Positions 1 to 6,935 of a stretch of DNA of 16,549 nt are shown one piece after another. Below the pieces are notes generated by a model that was given only the letters and a program-made list of their open reading frames with translations, did no database searches and was not told where the DNA came from. Positions within the stretch are counted from its first letter, which is position 1, and the number at the start of each line of letters is the position of its first letter. The position numbers and the translations under genes are program-made. This DNA is from Cyanobacteria bacterium UBA8156 (lineage in GTDB: Bacteria; Cyanobacteriota; Cyanobacteriia; Pseudanabaenales; Pseudanabaenaceae): assembly GCA_003456125.1 (NCBI GenBank), contig DMPD01000331.1:1-16549 (forward strand). Direction: 5' to 3'.

Positions 1-804
1 CATTGCGGTGAATACGGCGGGGGTGGTTTAAGCTCTTTTGGGGGGGTTGGGGGGGGGGGGGGGTGGGCCGCCCTTTTGGGTTCTTGGTGGGTGCCGGTGG
101 TGCCCCCAGCCTTCGCCCTGTTGTTGGCGGGTATCGGCACGGCCTATGTTCGGGATTTTGTGGCTTTGGTGGCCCAACAACAACAGATGATTGAACAACG
201 CCAGCAGACCCTCGATGAGGCCTTCAACGCCATGCACAATGGCCCGTTGCATACCCTCGCCGAAATTTTGGGGCAAGTACGTCGCCAGGAAACGTCTCCT
301 GTCTTGCTGTTGCCCAAACTGGAAACCCTCGATCGCGAACTGCGGCAGGTCTATGAGTCTTTACGCCCCGAAGCTCAAAGCCGTTATGAAGCACCCCTCC
401 ATGAGCTGTTGTATGAGGTGTATCACAAAACGTTGCAGCGGGATTTTCCGGTATTCCATGACCTCAAATTAAAAATCCCGGATATGCAACCCGTTTCCGA
501 AAAACACTTGAACGGCGATCGCAAACGGGAGTTGTGTGCTTTCTTGGAAGAGGCGCTGTGCAACATCGGTAAGCATGCGAATGGGGCCACCCGCCTCAAA
601 GTGATTTGCAAAGAAGAAAACGGTTGGTGTGTGGTCGGGGCGATCGACAACGGGCCGGGGATTGACCCCAACCGGCCGCAACGGGTGAGTGGCGGTACCA
701 AACACGCCCAGATGCTAGCCCGGCAATTGGGGGGAGACTTTCAGCGGGAAAACCATCCCCCCCACGGTACCCGCTGTGAAATTCGCTGGCCGGCCAGGCC
801 TTGA
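1..804 (+). CDS. Sensor histidine kinase, C-terminal portion (5' partial)
   Basis: The frame is open from the first base of the window, so the true start lies upstream. A TTG at 76 is the first start-like codon but is probably internal. Counting from it, residues 6-25 form a Pro-rich hydrophobic segment that looks like a last membrane helix. A Gln-rich linker follows, then an H-box with MHNGPLHTL (His54, near base 235) of the HisKA_3 type. The HATPase region has an N-box-like EEALCNIGKHA, the G1 motif DNGPGI and a final GGTKHAQMLARQLGG stretch. The protein should autophosphorylate and pass phosphate to a response regulator; its signal is unknown. Cyanobacterial kinases with an N-terminal CHASE2 domain often look like this, but that part is not in the window. 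A run of G at 44-63 lies in the coding region and may hide a sequencing error. The 3' end lies in a tandem duplication, so the natural C-terminus is uncertain. Confidence 0.8.
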   Translation, partial: HCGEYGGGGLSSFGGVGGGGGWAALLGSWWVPVVPPAFALLLAGIGTAYVRDFVALVAQQQQMIEQRQQTLDEAFNAMHNGPLHTLAEILGQVRRQETSPVLLLPKLETLDRELRQVYESLRPEAQSRYEAPLHELLYEVYHKTLQRDFPVFHDLKLKIPDMQPVSEKHLNGDRKRELCAFLEEALCNIGKHANGATRLKVICKEENGWCVVGAIDNGPGIDPNRPQRVSGGTKHAQMLARQLGGDFQRENHPPHGTRCEIRWPARP

Positions 805-858
805 ATACGGGGGCGGGTACCCCAAACTCAATCCCCGCTGTGAAATTCGCTGGCCGGC
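770..858 (+). repeat. 25-bp perfect direct repeat, 64 bp apart
   Basis: Bases 770-794 and 834-858 are identical over 25 bp. They encode the kinase ending CEIRWPA in two different frames, because 64 is not a multiple of three. Removing one 64-bp unit would join the kinase frame directly to the downstream HTH frame. It looks like a recent tandem duplication or an assembly error. Confidence 0.9.
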
Positions 859-1033
859 AAAAGCAACCGGAAAATCATCCGATGTCCCTAACATCTCTGA
901 GAAGACTGTGAAAAATCACCTCATCCACATTTTTCGTGAACTGCACGTCAAAAGCCGCAGCGAGTTGATGGCGCGGATGCGATCGAGCATCGCCTACACT
1001 GGAAACGCATCCACCCAAGGAACCACACCATGA
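776..1033 (+). pseudogene. Remnant of a LuxR/NarL-family response regulator (HTH C-terminus only)
   Basis: The frame runs from a GTG at 776 to a TGA at 1031-1033. The last third reads as the end of a NarL/LuxR helix-turn-helix: NISEKTVKNHLIHIFREL, then HVKSRSELMARM. This covers the recognition helix and the last helix. The receiver domain and the first HTH helices, normally about 150 residues, are missing. What precedes is the repeated tail of the histidine kinase. In cyanobacteria such kinases often sit next to a NarL-type regulator, so the likely history is a deletion that joined the 3' end of the kinase gene to the 3' end of its partner regulator. The fragment is unlikely to bind DNA alone. 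Its stop overlaps the cinA start (ATGA), so it may still provide translational coupling to cinA. Confidence 0.65.
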
Positions 1034-2280
1034 CTGCGAAAGGGGCAGAAATCGTCTGCGTCGGCACCGAGATGCTGTTGGGGGAAATTGTTAACACCAA
1101 CGCCACCTATTTGGCCAAGGCGTTGGCGGAATTGGGCATTCCCCATTACTACCAGACGGTGGTGGGAGACAACCGGCAGCGCATTCACGGGGTGTTGGCC
1201 CTGGCCACCAGCCGCTCCCAAGTGGTGTTGTTTACGGGGGGGGTGGGGCCCACCCCCGACGACCTGACCACCGAGGCGATCGCCGAATTTTTTGGGGTGC
1301 CTTTGGTGGAGCATCCCGAATTGTGGCCGGACATCGAAGCCAGTTTTGCGCGGCGGGGTCGCCTGGCTCCGGCCAGCAACCGCAAACAGACGTTTTTGCC
1401 GGCGGGGGCGGCGGTGTTGCCCAATCCGGTGGGAACAGCGCCCGGCATGGTTTGGGAACCGCAACCGGGCTTGTTGATTTTGACGTTTCCGGGGGTGCCG
1501 ACCGAAATGCAGGCCATGTGGACGGCGACGGCGGTACCGGAACTGACGCAGCGGGGTCTGACGGGCGATCGCCTGCATTCGCGGATTTTGCACTACTGGG
1601 GTATTAGTGAGTCGGCCTTAGCGGAAAAGGTTCAGCCTTTTTTTGAACTGAGCGATCCGACGGTGGCCCCCTACGCCAGCAAAGGTCAGGTGCGGTTGCG
1701 GCTGACGACTCGGGGGCAAACGCCAGAAGCTGCCGCCGCGGTCTTGACCCCAATCGAGTCCCAAATTTTGGCCCTGACCGGTGAATACTGTTTTGGGCAA
1801 GACGACGATACCTTGGTGCGGGTGGTGGCCCGGCGGTTGCAGGCCCGGCAGGAAACCCTAGCAGTGGCGGAATCCTGTACGGGGGGTGGGCTGGGGCAGG
1901 CGTTGACGGCAGAGTCCGGGAGTTCGGCCTATTTTGTGGGTGGGGTCATCGCCTATAGCAACGAGGCGAAGGTGCGGCTGTTGGGGGTCAATCCCGAAAC
2001 CCTGACCGCCCACGGCGCGGTGAGCGGACCGGTGGCCGCCGAGATGGCGGTGGGGGCCCGAGCACGGTTGGGCAGCAATTGGGCGATCGCCATTACGGGC
2101 ATTGCGGGGCCGGGGGGCGCCACCCCTGAAAAGCCGGTGGGCACGGTCTGGATTGGGATAGCGGGGGCGGATGGGGTGCAAACCCACTTGGAGACCCTGG
2201 GCGATCGGCGGGGGCGGGACTGGGTACGGCAAACCAGTGTGGCGGCCGCGTTGGATCGGCTCCGGCGCCGGTTGGATTGA
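1030..2280 (+). CDS. cinA: CinA family protein (MoCF-like domain plus NMN deamidase/PncC-like domain)
   Basis: A 416-residue protein, the usual length for full CinA. The N-terminal domain (about residues 1-170) is of the MoaB/MogA fold and carries GTEMLLGEIVNTNATYLAK and TGGVGPTPDDLT, the nucleotide-binding signature. The C-terminal domain (about 260-416) has AESCTGGGLGQALT, GGVIAYSNEAK and ITGIAGPGGATPEKPVGT, typical of the nicotinamide mononucleotide deamidase (PncC) domain used to recycle pyridine nucleotides. In other bacteria the full-length protein also has ADP-ribose pyrophosphatase activity, and cinA is linked to competence in some. The ATG at 1030 overlaps the stop of the upstream HTH remnant by ATGA. 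The gene converges on modBC with 43 bp between stops. The resemblance of its first domain to molybdopterin-binding enzymes makes its place next to mod genes curious, but nothing in the sequence shows a link to molybdenum. Confidence 0.95.
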   Translation: MTAKGAEIVCVGTEMLLGEIVNTNATYLAKALAELGIPHYYQTVVGDNRQRIHGVLALATSRSQVVLFTGGVGPTPDDLTTEAIAEFFGVPLVEHPELWPDIEASFARRGRLAPASNRKQTFLPAGAAVLPNPVGTAPGMVWEPQPGLLILTFPGVPTEMQAMWTATAVPELTQRGLTGDRLHSRILHYWGISESALAEKVQPFFELSDPTVAPYASKGQVRLRLTTRGQTPEAAAAVLTPIESQILALTGEYCFGQDDDTLVRVVARRLQARQETLAVAESCTGGGLGQALTAESGSSAYFVGGVIAYSNEAKVRLLGVNPETLTAHGAVSGPVAAEMAVGARARLGSNWAIAITGIAGPGGATPEKPVGTVWIGIAGADGVQTHLETLGDRRGRDWVRQTSVAAALDRLRRRLD

Positions 2281-2323
2281 CGCTTGGGAAAGGGAACCAA
2301 GAAAATCAACAGTCTGTCTACTG

Positions 2324-4159
2324 CTACAGGAGCCATAGTAAGCGCTGGGGGCACAGACTTACCCACCAGGGGAACGGAGCCGCCTGCAGAACCTGCCATT
2401 TTTCTTGGAACACTTCCGCTTGCAGGTGGTAATCATGGCTCCCGGTGGGCGGTGCATGGAGTTTGAGATAGATGGTCATGCGGTGGGGGGTCTCACTGGT
2501 CCAGGCGACCCAAGCAGGGAACGTGTTGGGCTGATTGGGATTATGGCCAAAGGTGAGGTGATGGGCGCGGATACCGATATGGGTGGCTTCGGCGGCAACG
2601 GCTTCGGCGGTTTGTAGGGTGCAGTGCCAAGCGTGGGCATAGACCGTATGGGCATGGATGACCTCAATGGGAGAAAAATTTTTGCACCCCGTGAGCTGGG
2701 CGACTCTCAGGGTGCGGGGACGATCGAAGACTTCACGCTTGGGAGCACAGGCGATCGCTTTGCCACCAGACAGAACCATCAACCTCTCGCAGACCCGATA
2801 GATCTCCTCCAGGTTATGACTCACAAAGAGGGTGCATCCGCCGTAGTCCGCCAGGGTTTGGATCAACTGCCGTTCCATCTGATGGCGCAGGTAGGTATCC
2901 AGGGCCGAAAAGGGTTCATCCAGCAGCAGGACTTGGGGTTCCGTCGCCAGGGCCCGCGCCAGGGCTACCCTCTGTTGCTGTCCCCCCGATAGCTGATGGG
3001 GGTAGCGATCGCCCAATCCCGATAACTGGAAAGCATCTAAGAAGTGGTGGATGCGTCCCCTGTGCTCTGGTTTGTTGAGGTGCTGTAGTCCAAAACCGAT
3101 ATTTTGGCTGACGGTCAGGTGCGGAAACAGGGCATAGTGCTGAAATACCAAACTCACTTTGCGCCGATGGCTGGGGACATTGATGCCCTGTTCCGAGTCA
3201 AAAAAGGTACGACTATTCAGAACAATGCGCCCACGGGTGGGGGTCTCTACCCCGGCAATGCACTTGAGGGCCATGCTCTTGCCCGATCCCGACCCTCCCA
3301 AAATGCCAAGGGTTTCCGCCTTTGCCCCAAACGCCATGTTCAGGCAGAAAGTACCCAGAACCTTCTCAATATCCACTTCCAAACCCACGTCCGTGGCCGA
3401 AGTCCGACCAAAGGTATGGAAGGAAGTGGGTATTTCGGCAGTGGGTGAGGCATTCGTCTCCACCACACCCCCTTTCTGGCGATGAATCCGCCCTTCAAAG
3501 TGCCCTTGCCACAGATTCACCAGGGCGATCGCCGCCAAGGAAAGCCCCATAATGGCCCCCGTCCAGAGCCACGCCTCCTCCATAGCCCCAGCTTCCACGG
3601 CAAAATAAATGGCCATGGGCATGGTTTGGGTTTCGCCGGGGATGTTGCCCGCCAGCATCAGGGTGGCGCCAAATTCCCCCAAGGCGCGGGCAAAGGACAG
3701 CACGGTGCCAGCGACAATGCCGGGCATGGACAGGGGCAGCAGCACCCGCCAAAAGATGCACCACCGCGAGGCACCTAGGGTTTGGGCGACCGCCAGCAGG
3801 CTCCCATCGACCTGTTCAAAGGCCCCCAAAACGGTTTTGTACATGAGGGGAAAAGCGACCACCGAGGCTGCCATCACTCCTCCGTACCAGGTGAAGATAA
3901 TTGAGAAATCAAACCGAGCCAGAATCTGCCCCAGTCCGCCATTTCGGCCAAACAGCACCAGCAAGAGAAACCCCACGACCGTGGGCGGCAGGATCAGGGG
4001 AGCCACCAAAATGCCCTCCAGCAAAGATTTCCAGCGTCCCCGATAGCCCAGCATCCCGTATGCCGTCCCCAAGCCCAAGAAAAAGACGGCGGTCGTGGCC
4101 AAACCGGCAATTTTCAGGGAAATCCAAAAGGGGGAAAAGTCCACAGCTTCTAGATTCAT
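2324..4159 (-). CDS. modBC: Molybdate ABC transporter, fused permease-ATPase (ModB-ModC)
   Basis: One chain of 611 residues combines the inner-membrane permease and the ATPase of the molybdate importer. Residues 1-220 are ModB: several hydrophobic helices and an EAA-type loop near 129-148 (GASRWCIFWRVLLPLSMPGI) that contacts the ATPase. A polar linker of about 35 residues follows. Residues 260-480 are ModC, with Walker A GGSGSGKS at 288-295, Q-loop VFQHY, signature LSGGQQQR at 390-397, Walker B VLLLDEP at 410-416 and the switch His in VSHN. The tail (about 490-611) is a divergent TOBE-like region. I chose the ATG at 4159, seven bases after the modA stop. A TTG at 4183 would add eight residues and overlap modA. 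ModBC fusions are known in cyanobacteria. The operon with modA assures Mo for nitrogenase. Confidence 0.94.
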   Translation of the reverse strand: MNLEAVDFSPFWISLKIAGLATTAVFFLGLGTAYGMLGYRGRWKSLLEGILVAPLILPPTVVGFLLLVLFGRNGGLGQILARFDFSIIFTWYGGVMAASVVAFPLMYKTVLGAFEQVDGSLLAVAQTLGASRWCIFWRVLLPLSMPGIVAGTVLSFARALGEFGATLMLAGNIPGETQTMPMAIYFAVEAGAMEEAWLWTGAIMGLSLAAIALVNLWQGHFEGRIHRQKGGVVETNASPTAEIPTSFHTFGRTSATDVGLEVDIEKVLGTFCLNMAFGAKAETLGILGGSGSGKSMALKCIAGVETPTRGRIVLNSRTFFDSEQGINVPSHRRKVSLVFQHYALFPHLTVSQNIGFGLQHLNKPEHRGRIHHFLDAFQLSGLGDRYPHQLSGGQQQRVALARALATEPQVLLLDEPFSALDTYLRHQMERQLIQTLADYGGCTLFVSHNLEEIYRVCERLMVLSGGKAIACAPKREVFDRPRTLRVAQLTGCKNFSPIEVIHAHTVYAHAWHCTLQTAEAVAAEATHIGIRAHHLTFGHNPNQPNTFPAWVAWTSETPHRMTIYLKLHAPPTGSHDYHLQAEVFQEKWQVLQAAPFPWWVSLCPQRLLWLL

Positions 4160-4166
4160 CAGGAGT

Positions 4167-4958
4167 TCACGGGGCACTGCCAAAACCGTACTTGGTGAAG
4201 ACCGGACGCGCGAGGGGCCCGCTCAAAAACTGGGCATAGATTTGGGCAGATTTTTGCTGGCGGCTGGCGGACACGATCGCTACAGGATAGACGATCGGAG
4301 AGTGAGAGTCTTTGGGGGCGATCGCCACCTGCCGAACCCGATCGGTGATTTTGGCATCGGTGACATACACCACCCCCGCATCGGCGTTGCCGCTCTCCAC
4401 GCTGGCCAGCACATTGCGGACGGAATTGCCAAATACCAGTTTGGGGCGAATTTGCTCCCAAAGGCCCAGATTGCGGAATACTTCCTCGGCGTACTGCCCA
4501 GCAGGGACGGAACGGGGTTCCCCCATCGAGATGCGCTTGATCTGAGGACTGGTGAGCTGGCGAAAATCCGTCAGCACCCCAGTGGAACTGCGGGGTACGA
4601 CCAAAACCAGACGGTTGGTGAGCAGATTGCGGCGGGTTTCGACAAGGATTCGTCCCTTGGCCTGGAGGGCATCCATCTGCCTGCTGGCGGCGGCAATGAA
4701 TACATCAATGGGTGCGCCCTGCTCAATCTGCTGTTGCAGGGCACCGGAGGCGGCAAAGCTGTACTTGACGGTGATGCCGGGATGGGCCGACTGAAACAGG
4801 GGCGTGACCTCCTTAAGGGCATCCTGCAAACTGGCCGCCGCCCCCACCAGCAAGTTGGAGGGTTGGGCGATCGCCCCATCGGGCATAGCAGAGGGCAAGC
4901 CGAGCGCCAGCCCCAATGCCAGCACGAAACCTAGGATTGCTATAATTTTTCTTCGCAT
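4167..4958 (-). CDS. modA: Molybdate ABC transporter, periplasmic substrate-binding protein ModA
   Basis: A 263-residue protein. It begins MRRK followed by a hydrophobic core and an Ala-rich cleavage region (near AIAQPSN, residues 29-35), a clear Sec signal peptide. The mature part carries ModA family features: VGAAASLQDALKEV at the start, FAASGALQQQIEQGAPIDVFIAA, and later ESGNADAGVVYVTDA, the second-lobe segment that helps bind the oxyanion. Ser residues in AAASL and ASGAL are the usual contacts for molybdate or tungstate. The protein delivers the anion to the ModBC fusion encoded directly downstream. AAGG lies seven bases ahead of the ATG. The gene is transcribed divergently from the RHH-Mop gene, 118 bp away, so shared control is likely. 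Confidence 0.95.
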   Translation of the reverse strand: MRRKIIAILGFVLALGLALGLPSAMPDGAIAQPSNLLVGAAASLQDALKEVTPLFQSAHPGITVKYSFAASGALQQQIEQGAPIDVFIAAASRQMDALQAKGRILVETRRNLLTNRLVLVVPRSSTGVLTDFRQLTSPQIKRISMGEPRSVPAGQYAEEVFRNLGLWEQIRPKLVFGNSVRNVLASVESGNADAGVVYVTDAKITDRVRQVAIAPKDSHSPIVYPVAIVSASRQQKSAQIYAQFLSGPLARPVFTKYGFGSAP

Positions 4959-5076
4959 AAACCAACCTTGTGATAGCGATACAGACCTACAGCTTGCTCT
5001 CAGGACTTGGCACTGGCGCTAGGATTGTAGGTAGACATTTCCTATCACGACTTACCAACTTATTTGGTATATCCTA
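4959..5076. promoter_or_regulatory. Divergent promoter region between modA and the RHH-Mop gene
   Basis: This 118-bp spacer separates two divergent Mo-related genes and must hold both promoters. GTGATAG at 4970-4976 and CTATCAC at 5042-5048 form an inverted pair 65 bp apart. The motif ACCAAC occurs near each start, at 4961 and 5054. I cannot assign -35/-10 boxes with confidence. No GTA-N8-TAC (NtcA) site was found. Confidence 0.55.
5053..5069. promoter_or_regulatory. 17-bp inverted repeat, candidate operator of the RHH-Mop/modA pair
   Basis: TACCAA-CTTAT-TTGGTA is a perfect 6-bp inverted repeat with a 5-bp spacer. It ends seven bases before the ATG of the RHH-Mop gene. RHH proteins bind as dimers to short inverted or tandem sites, so autoregulation is plausible. 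Its role is inferred from position and symmetry only. Confidence 0.45.
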
Positions 5077-5499
5077 ATGCCAAAGAAAGAGCAGGGCTGG
5101 ATCACCTTTCAATCATCCGCAGAAGAGCGGCAAATTCTGGAGCAGGTTTGCCAGCAATCTCAGCGTTCCAAAACCGAAGTACTGCGAGAACTGATCCGGC
5201 AGATGGGGCGATCGCTGCCCCCAAGCCGAACAGAATTGGCTGGGGAACCGACTGCCGACCTACCCATCCGCAGTCCCAAGCGCCAGACTGTCACCCTTAG
5301 CGCCCGCAACATCCTCAATGCGGAAGTGGTGCAGATGGTCAAGGGTACGGTCAACGCTGAAGTGACCTTGGCGATCGCCCCCGGTGTGGAATTGGTCGCC
5401 ACGATCACGCGCACCTCGGCCGAGGGATTGGGTTTGGTGCGGGGGAAGAAAGTTTTTGCCGTAATCAAGTCCAACAGCATCATACTTGCCACCGATTAG
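5077..5499 (+). CDS. Ribbon-helix-helix DNA-binding domain fused to a Mop (molybdate-binding) domain; candidate Mo-responsive regulator
   Basis: A 140-residue protein of two parts. Residues 8-44 fit a CopG/Arc-like ribbon-helix-helix: strand WITFQSS, helix AEERQILEQVCQQSQ, then SKTEVLRELIRQMG. A Pro/Arg-rich linker (45-72) leads to a single Mop/TOBE domain (about 74-140) with LSARNILNAEVVQMVKGTV, IAPGVELVATIT and GKKVFAVIKSNSIILA, the pattern of molbindins that bind molybdate or tungstate in oligomers. The C-terminal half is clearly similar to the small Mop protein at 7290-7499. Classical ModE has a winged-helix domain before its Mop domains; here an RHH fold replaces it. Divergence from modA and the inverted repeat ahead of the start suggest control of modABC and of itself. 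Domain identity is well supported; the regulatory role is inference. Confidence 0.85.
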   Translation: MPKKEQGWITFQSSAEERQILEQVCQQSQRSKTEVLRELIRQMGRSLPPSRTELAGEPTADLPIRSPKRQTVTLSARNILNAEVVQMVKGTVNAEVTLAIAPGVELVATITRTSAEGLGLVRGKKVFAVIKSNSIILATD

Positions 5500-5533
5500 G
5501 GGCTGGGGGTGAGCACAGCCATTCCCAAATCTA

Positions 5534-5550
5534 TGCAAAAACTGTTTGCA
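5534..5550. other. Inverted repeat in the spacer between convergent genes
   Basis: TGCAAA-AACTG-TTTGCA, 6-bp arms with a 5-bp loop, lies in the 134-bp spacer between the convergent ends of the RHH-Mop and dps genes. There is no T-run after it on either strand, so a terminator role is weakly supported. Apart from this and the hairpin at 5632 I see nothing in the spacer. Confidence 0.3.
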
Positions 5551-5631
5551 GTCCGAATCCCACGATCGAGTCATGGCTTGGCAAGATTGCATAACCTTAT
5601 TCCCTGCCTCAGTCCCGTGATCCCAGGAAAG

Positions 5632-5649
5632 ATTCACGAAAGTGTGAAT
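5632..5649 (-). terminator. Hairpin overlapping the dps stop codon, possible terminator
   Basis: ATTCAC (5632-5637) and GTGAAT (5644-5649) form a 6-bp stem extendable by a G-U pair. On the minus strand it is followed by CTTTCC, a weak U-tract. The dps stop lies in the stem. It could end or stabilise the fdxB-CBS-dps transcript. Confidence 0.3.
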
Positions 5650-6179
5650 TGCACCAAAGAATCGGCTTCGAGAAAGTGTTGGTTGTGATAGGCGCGTTCT
5701 TCCAATTGCAAGAGGATACCATCGTAGAGATAGCGAGTGGCGCGATCGCCCAAACTCTCTGCTTGAGAAGCCAAGCGCCGGACAACCTCAATCAGTGCCT
5801 GCTCCGATCGCAAATCCTGCTCGATCCTCTGCCGCACCGTAAAAATGCCATCGGGTTCGGGGTGAAAACAGCACAGTTCCGCCAACTTGGCAAAACTGGC
5901 CACCGGTACGCCGCCCAAACCATCCAAGCGTTCGCCCAGATCGTGGACGTGCTTTTGGCTCTGCTGGACATTTTCGTGGAACCAGTTGTGCACCATATAG
6001 AACTCACTGCCCTTGACCACAAAGTGGTGCTTTTGGTACTGCAAATACAAGGCTTGACAACTGGCAAGAACCGCATTCAATCCCTCGCAGATGGGGGCGG
6101 TTTGGGCGATTTCCAGCCCTACCACGTTTTCGTGGACAGTGCCCCACGCTTGGGTCGGGATGGTAGTTTGAGGAATCAT
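5634..6179 (-). CDS. dpsA: Dps-family ferritin-like protein (DpsA)
   Basis: A 181-residue protein with the Dps core: [20 protein letters not shown], then [14 protein letters not shown], and a four-helix-bundle length. Dps dodecamers oxidise Fe(II) with peroxide and store the iron, protecting DNA and proteins. Aligned by eye to E. coli Dps, His52, His64 and Glu83 match ferroxidase residues H51, H63 and E82, but the positions of D67 and D78 are His68 and His79. As I recall, a similar Asp-to-His change is described in the Thermosynechococcus elongatus DpsA, whose site binds zinc. AAAGGAGA lies five bases before the ATG. It follows the CBS-CP12 gene by 70 nt on the same strand. Its place in the nif region suggests guarding the iron-rich, oxygen-sensitive nitrogenase. 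Confidence 0.92.
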   Translation of the reverse strand: MIPQTTIPTQAWGTVHENVVGLEIAQTAPICEGLNAVLASCQALYLQYQKHHFVVKGSEFYMVHNWFHENVQQSQKHVHDLGERLDGLGGVPVASFAKLAELCCFHPEPDGIFTVRQRIEQDLRSEQALIEVVRRLASQAESLGDRATRYLYDGILLQLEERAYHNQHFLEADSLVQFTLS

Positions 6180-6249
6180 GTTTTCTCCTTTGGGGGGTGT
6201 GACAAAAATCGGGGCAGGGCCACCAGCCGCTTGCTGGCAAAAGTCCTTT

Positions 6250-6894
6250 CTAACCTGCGGTTGCTGGGACAGAAGCGGTCAGGTCTTGGTGACGGATCCG
6301 CAGAATTTCGGGATGCTCCAGACAGTACTGCTGGAAGGCGGTGATTTCCACAGGCTGGGTGTTTTCCAGATAGCTGGATTCCGCCTCCAGGTCTTCTACC
6401 ACCGCCCATGCTTTCACACAATCATCGGCATCAAAACCCTCGGTGCTGCAGATTTCGCGAGCATTGGCGATCGCCTGGTTCAAACTTCGCGCCAAGGCAG
6501 AAGATTTGGGGTTTTCCAGATAATCACCACGGTTGAGAATGTTGGTCAGGGTCACCATCCCCAGCAGGGTGCCTTGAATCACGGGCGCAACACGGATACC
6601 CGTATGGGCGAACAGGCGCGCCACATACTCCACAGCCAAGTCGGGATTGACAGTGATACAGGGTTTGGTCATGATTTCGTAGACCCGCATCCGACTGGGG
6701 TCTTTGCCATAGGCCACCACCTTGTAGACAATGTCGGTTTGGGTGACAATCCCATAGGCATCATCGGGGTCGGAAATATCCACAATCAGGGCTCCCAGTC
6801 CCTTGAGATGCATCAACCGAATCACTTCGGCAACGGTGGCGGAACCTTTGACCAAAGGCACGTTTTTGGTCATAATGTCGACGGCGTGTAGCAT
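6250..6894 (-). CDS. CBS-pair protein with C-terminal CP12 domain
   Basis: A 214-residue protein. Residues 1-125 hold two CBS motifs: [20 protein letters not shown] with [13 protein letters not shown], and [20 protein letters not shown] with GMVTLTNIL. Such pairs usually bind adenine nucleotides. Residues 138-205 match CP12, the small disordered protein that joins phosphoribulokinase and GAPDH and inactivates them in the dark: NAREIC, then [18 protein letters not shown] and YCLEHPE. The first redox Cys pair (Cys149, Cys159, CX9C) is kept. In the second pair only Cys191 remains, the partner position being Ile200, and the AWD core reads AWA. CBS-CP12 fusions are known in cyanobacteria, but their role is unclear. 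The start at 6894 has AAGGAG ahead of it; a longer frame from 7011 would run into fdxB. The gene sits between fdxB and dps. Confidence 0.88.
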   Translation of the reverse strand: MLHAVDIMTKNVPLVKGSATVAEVIRLMHLKGLGALIVDISDPDDAYGIVTQTDIVYKVVAYGKDPSRMRVYEIMTKPCITVNPDLAVEYVARLFAHTGIRVAPVIQGTLLGMVTLTNILNRGDYLENPKSSALARSLNQAIANAREICSTEGFDADDCVKAWAVVEDLEAESSYLENTQPVEITAFQQYCLEHPEILRIRHQDLTASVPATAG

Positions 6895-6935
6895 GGCTTT
6901 TCTCCTTGTGGCGTGAATTTGGATAGATGGTTTGA

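Noticed and set aside
2281..2323. Terminator between cinA and modBC (CTTGG / CCAAG at 2283-2301)
   Set aside because: Only five base pairs with a nine-base loop and no U-run.
4160..4183. TTG start at 4183 for modBC
   Set aside because: It would overlap modA by 17 bases; the ATG at 4159 gives the normal ModB start.
4095..4934. Plus-strand open frame opposite modA
   Set aside because: Shadow of modA; the modA signal peptide and motifs are clear.
5064..5300. Alternative frame starting at 5064 upstream of RHH-Mop
   Set aside because: It begins inside the inverted repeat and runs in another frame with no domain; the frame from 5077 has two good domains.
5501..5520. GGCTG / CAGCC hairpin after RHH-Mop
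   Set aside because: Five base pairs with a ten-base loop and no U-run.
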